Shown: one piece after another, positions 35,617 to 36,977 of the stretch
Layout: each line of letters opens with the position of its first letter
How positions within the stretch are numbered: position 1 is the first letter of the stretch
Made by a program: the position numbers and the translations under genes
Source of the DNA: Rhodospirillales bacterium
Lineage (GTDB): Bacteria; Pseudomonadota; Alphaproteobacteria; Rhodospirillales; Casp-alpha2
NCBI GenBank assembly: GCA_017857825.1
Contig: JAFMCK010000004.1
Span: 1-36,977, forward strand
Direction: 5' to 3'
DNA length: 36,977 bases
The notes under the pieces: model-generated
Told to the model about the DNA's origin: nothing
The model's input: the letters and a program-made list of their open reading frames with translations, nothing else
Database searches by the model: none

Positions 35617-36432
35617 ATGATTGAGACCGTCGGCGCAATGGTCGCGGCGAAAGCCTTGGTGTCGATTGGCATCGTCGTAGCGCTGTCGCTGATTGCCGAA
35701 CGCGTCGGACCGAGGGCCGCGGGCCTGCTGACCGGGCTGCCGTTGGGCGCCGGCATGGTGATTATTTTTACCGGCATTGAACAAGGCCCGGTGTTTGCGG
35801 CCGAAGCCGCACATCACATGGTGCCGGGGTTTTCCACGACGCTCGTTTTCATCGTCATTTATGGGGCCGTGGCCGCCAGCCGAAATGAAGGCGGCCTGAA
35901 AGCGATCATCGCGCCGTCGACTGCGGCGATCTTGGGGTATGCCTTGGCGGCTTATGCCGTCAGCCTGACCCAGATTCCATTGATCTTCTCGTTGCCGGGG
36001 ATCGCTGTGCTGTTGATTGCAACGTCAAAGCTGATGGCGTATTTGCCCAACACACCGATTGTCACGCGGGTGCGGTTCGGCTGGGGTGTGTTGATGTTTC
36101 GGGCGTTGATGGCGGCGACGTCAATCGTCATCATCAGTGCCGCTGCGCGGGCCATCGGCCCGCAATGGACGGGCATTCTGACCGCGTTTCCGATTACGCT
36201 GTATCCACTGATCTTGGTCATTCATATCACCTATCGGGGCGAAGAAATCGCCGCCGTCCTAAAACATGTGCCGCTGGGCTTGGGCGGTGTGATCTCGTTT
36301 TGTTGGGCGGTGACCTGGGGGCTGCCGACCTTGGGCTTGTTTTGGGGCACGGTGCTGGGCTACAGCGCGGCCGCCGCGTATCTGTCCGCCTTTGCCTGGG
36401 TTAGCCGGGCTTGGCGGCAGCGCGCCCGCTAA
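35617..36432 (+). CDS. Integral membrane protein with internal repeat, function unknown
   Basis: 271 aa, about 8-10 hydrophobic segments; two similar segments around IAERVGPRAAGLLTGLPLG and AARAIGPQWTGILTAFPIT. Confidence 0.8.
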   Translation: MIETVGAMVAAKALVSIGIVVALSLIAERVGPRAAGLLTGLPLGAGMVIIFTGIEQGPVFAAEAAHHMVPGFSTTLVFIVIYGAVAASRNEGGLKAIIAPSTAAILGYALAAYAVSLTQIPLIFSLPGIAVLLIATSKLMAYLPNTPIVTRVRFGWGVLMFRALMAATSIVIISAAARAIGPQWTGILTAFPITLYPLILVIHITYRGEEIAAVLKHVPLGLGGVISFCWAVTWGLPTLGLFWGTVLGYSAAAAYLSAFAWVSRAWRQRAR

Positions 36433-36433
36433 G

Positions 36434-36470
36434 AAAAAAAGGGCGCCCAGCCGAAGCCGGACGCCCTTTT
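36434..36470. terminator. Bidirectional Rho-independent terminator
   Basis: AAAAAAAGGGCGCCCAGCCGAAGCCGGACGCCCTTTT between convergent genes. Confidence 0.82.
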
Positions 36471-36490
36471 CGTCACGTCTCGCAGATCGT

Positions 36491-36977
36491 TTACGCTGCC
36501 TGCAGTTTCGTCAGCACGTACTGCAAGATGCCGCCGGCGAGGTAGTAATCGACCTCGTCCACGGTATCGATGCGGCACAGCAGATCGGTTTCTTCGGTCG
36601 AGCCGTCTTTGCGGGTGATCGTCAGGTGCACGTCCATGCGCGGCTTGATGCCGTCTTTGAGGCCGGTCAGATCAAACGTCTCGGTGCCGTCCAGTTTCAA
36701 AGTTTGGCGGGTTACGCCGTCTTTGAACTGTAGCGGCAAAACGCCCATGCCGACCAGGTTGGAGCGATGGATACGCTCAAAGCTCTCCGCCACGACCGCT
36801 TTGACGCCGAGCAGACGCGTGCCCTTGGCGGCCCAGTCGCGGCTGGACCCGGTGCCGTATTCGGCGCCAGCAAAGATCACCAGCGGCACATTGTCTTGTT
36901 TGTAGCGCATCGCAGCTTCATAGATCGACAGCACTTCGCCGCTCGGCTGAAGCGTGGTCCAACCGCCTTCGGTGCCC
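36491..36977 (-). CDS. acnA: Aconitate hydratase, C-terminal part (continues past the window edge)
   Basis: [84 protein letters not shown]. Confidence 0.96.
   Translation of the reverse strand, partial: GTEGGWTTLQPSGEVLSIYEAAMRYKQDNVPLVIFAGAEYGTGSSRDWAAKGTRLLGVKAVVAESFERIHRSNLVGMGVLPLQFKDGVTRQTLKLDGTETFDLTGLKDGIKPRMDVHLTITRKDGSTEETDLLCRIDTVDEVDYYLAGGILQYVLTKLQAA

Overview
The window is a roughly 37 kb, high-GC, gene-dense chromosomal segment with a Rhodospirillales-like alphaproteobacterial gene repertoire (the taxon is inference). Recognisable content, left to right: the cobT 3' end; two tandem degenerate EAL-like proteins; a sugar/LPS-precursor block (UDP-glucuronate decarboxylase, a fused dehydrogenase-Gfo/Idh oxidoreductase, gmhA, hldE); a PBP1A-type enzyme; a DUF3604 protein; a PCu(A)C copper chaperone; a cold-shock gene; a LysR/hutD divergent pair; a CAT-anticodon tRNA; the macromolecular-synthesis block yqeY-dnaG-rpoD; carA and carB; greA; an Lrp-family regulator; trxB; a LysR regulator; a DJ-1/PfpI protein; an EncFtn-type encapsulated-ferritin homologue; an agmatinase-family enzyme; a DUF1223 protein; a membrane protein with an internal repeat; and the acnA 3' end. 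The strongest unexplained signal is the ~1.4 kb separating carA from carB. It holds an AT-rich ORFan starting on the carA stop codon, an imperfect REP-like inverted repeat, three CTCGAG-centred G/C-rich palindromes, and a DUF559-type nuclease pseudogene that the ORF track misses because of two in-frame stops. Other leads are an EncFtn homologue with no visible encapsulin-targeting tail, a candidate structured sRNA at about 31.85-32.02 kb, an MscS-like fragment, and a perfect DnaA-box consensus upstream of dnaG.
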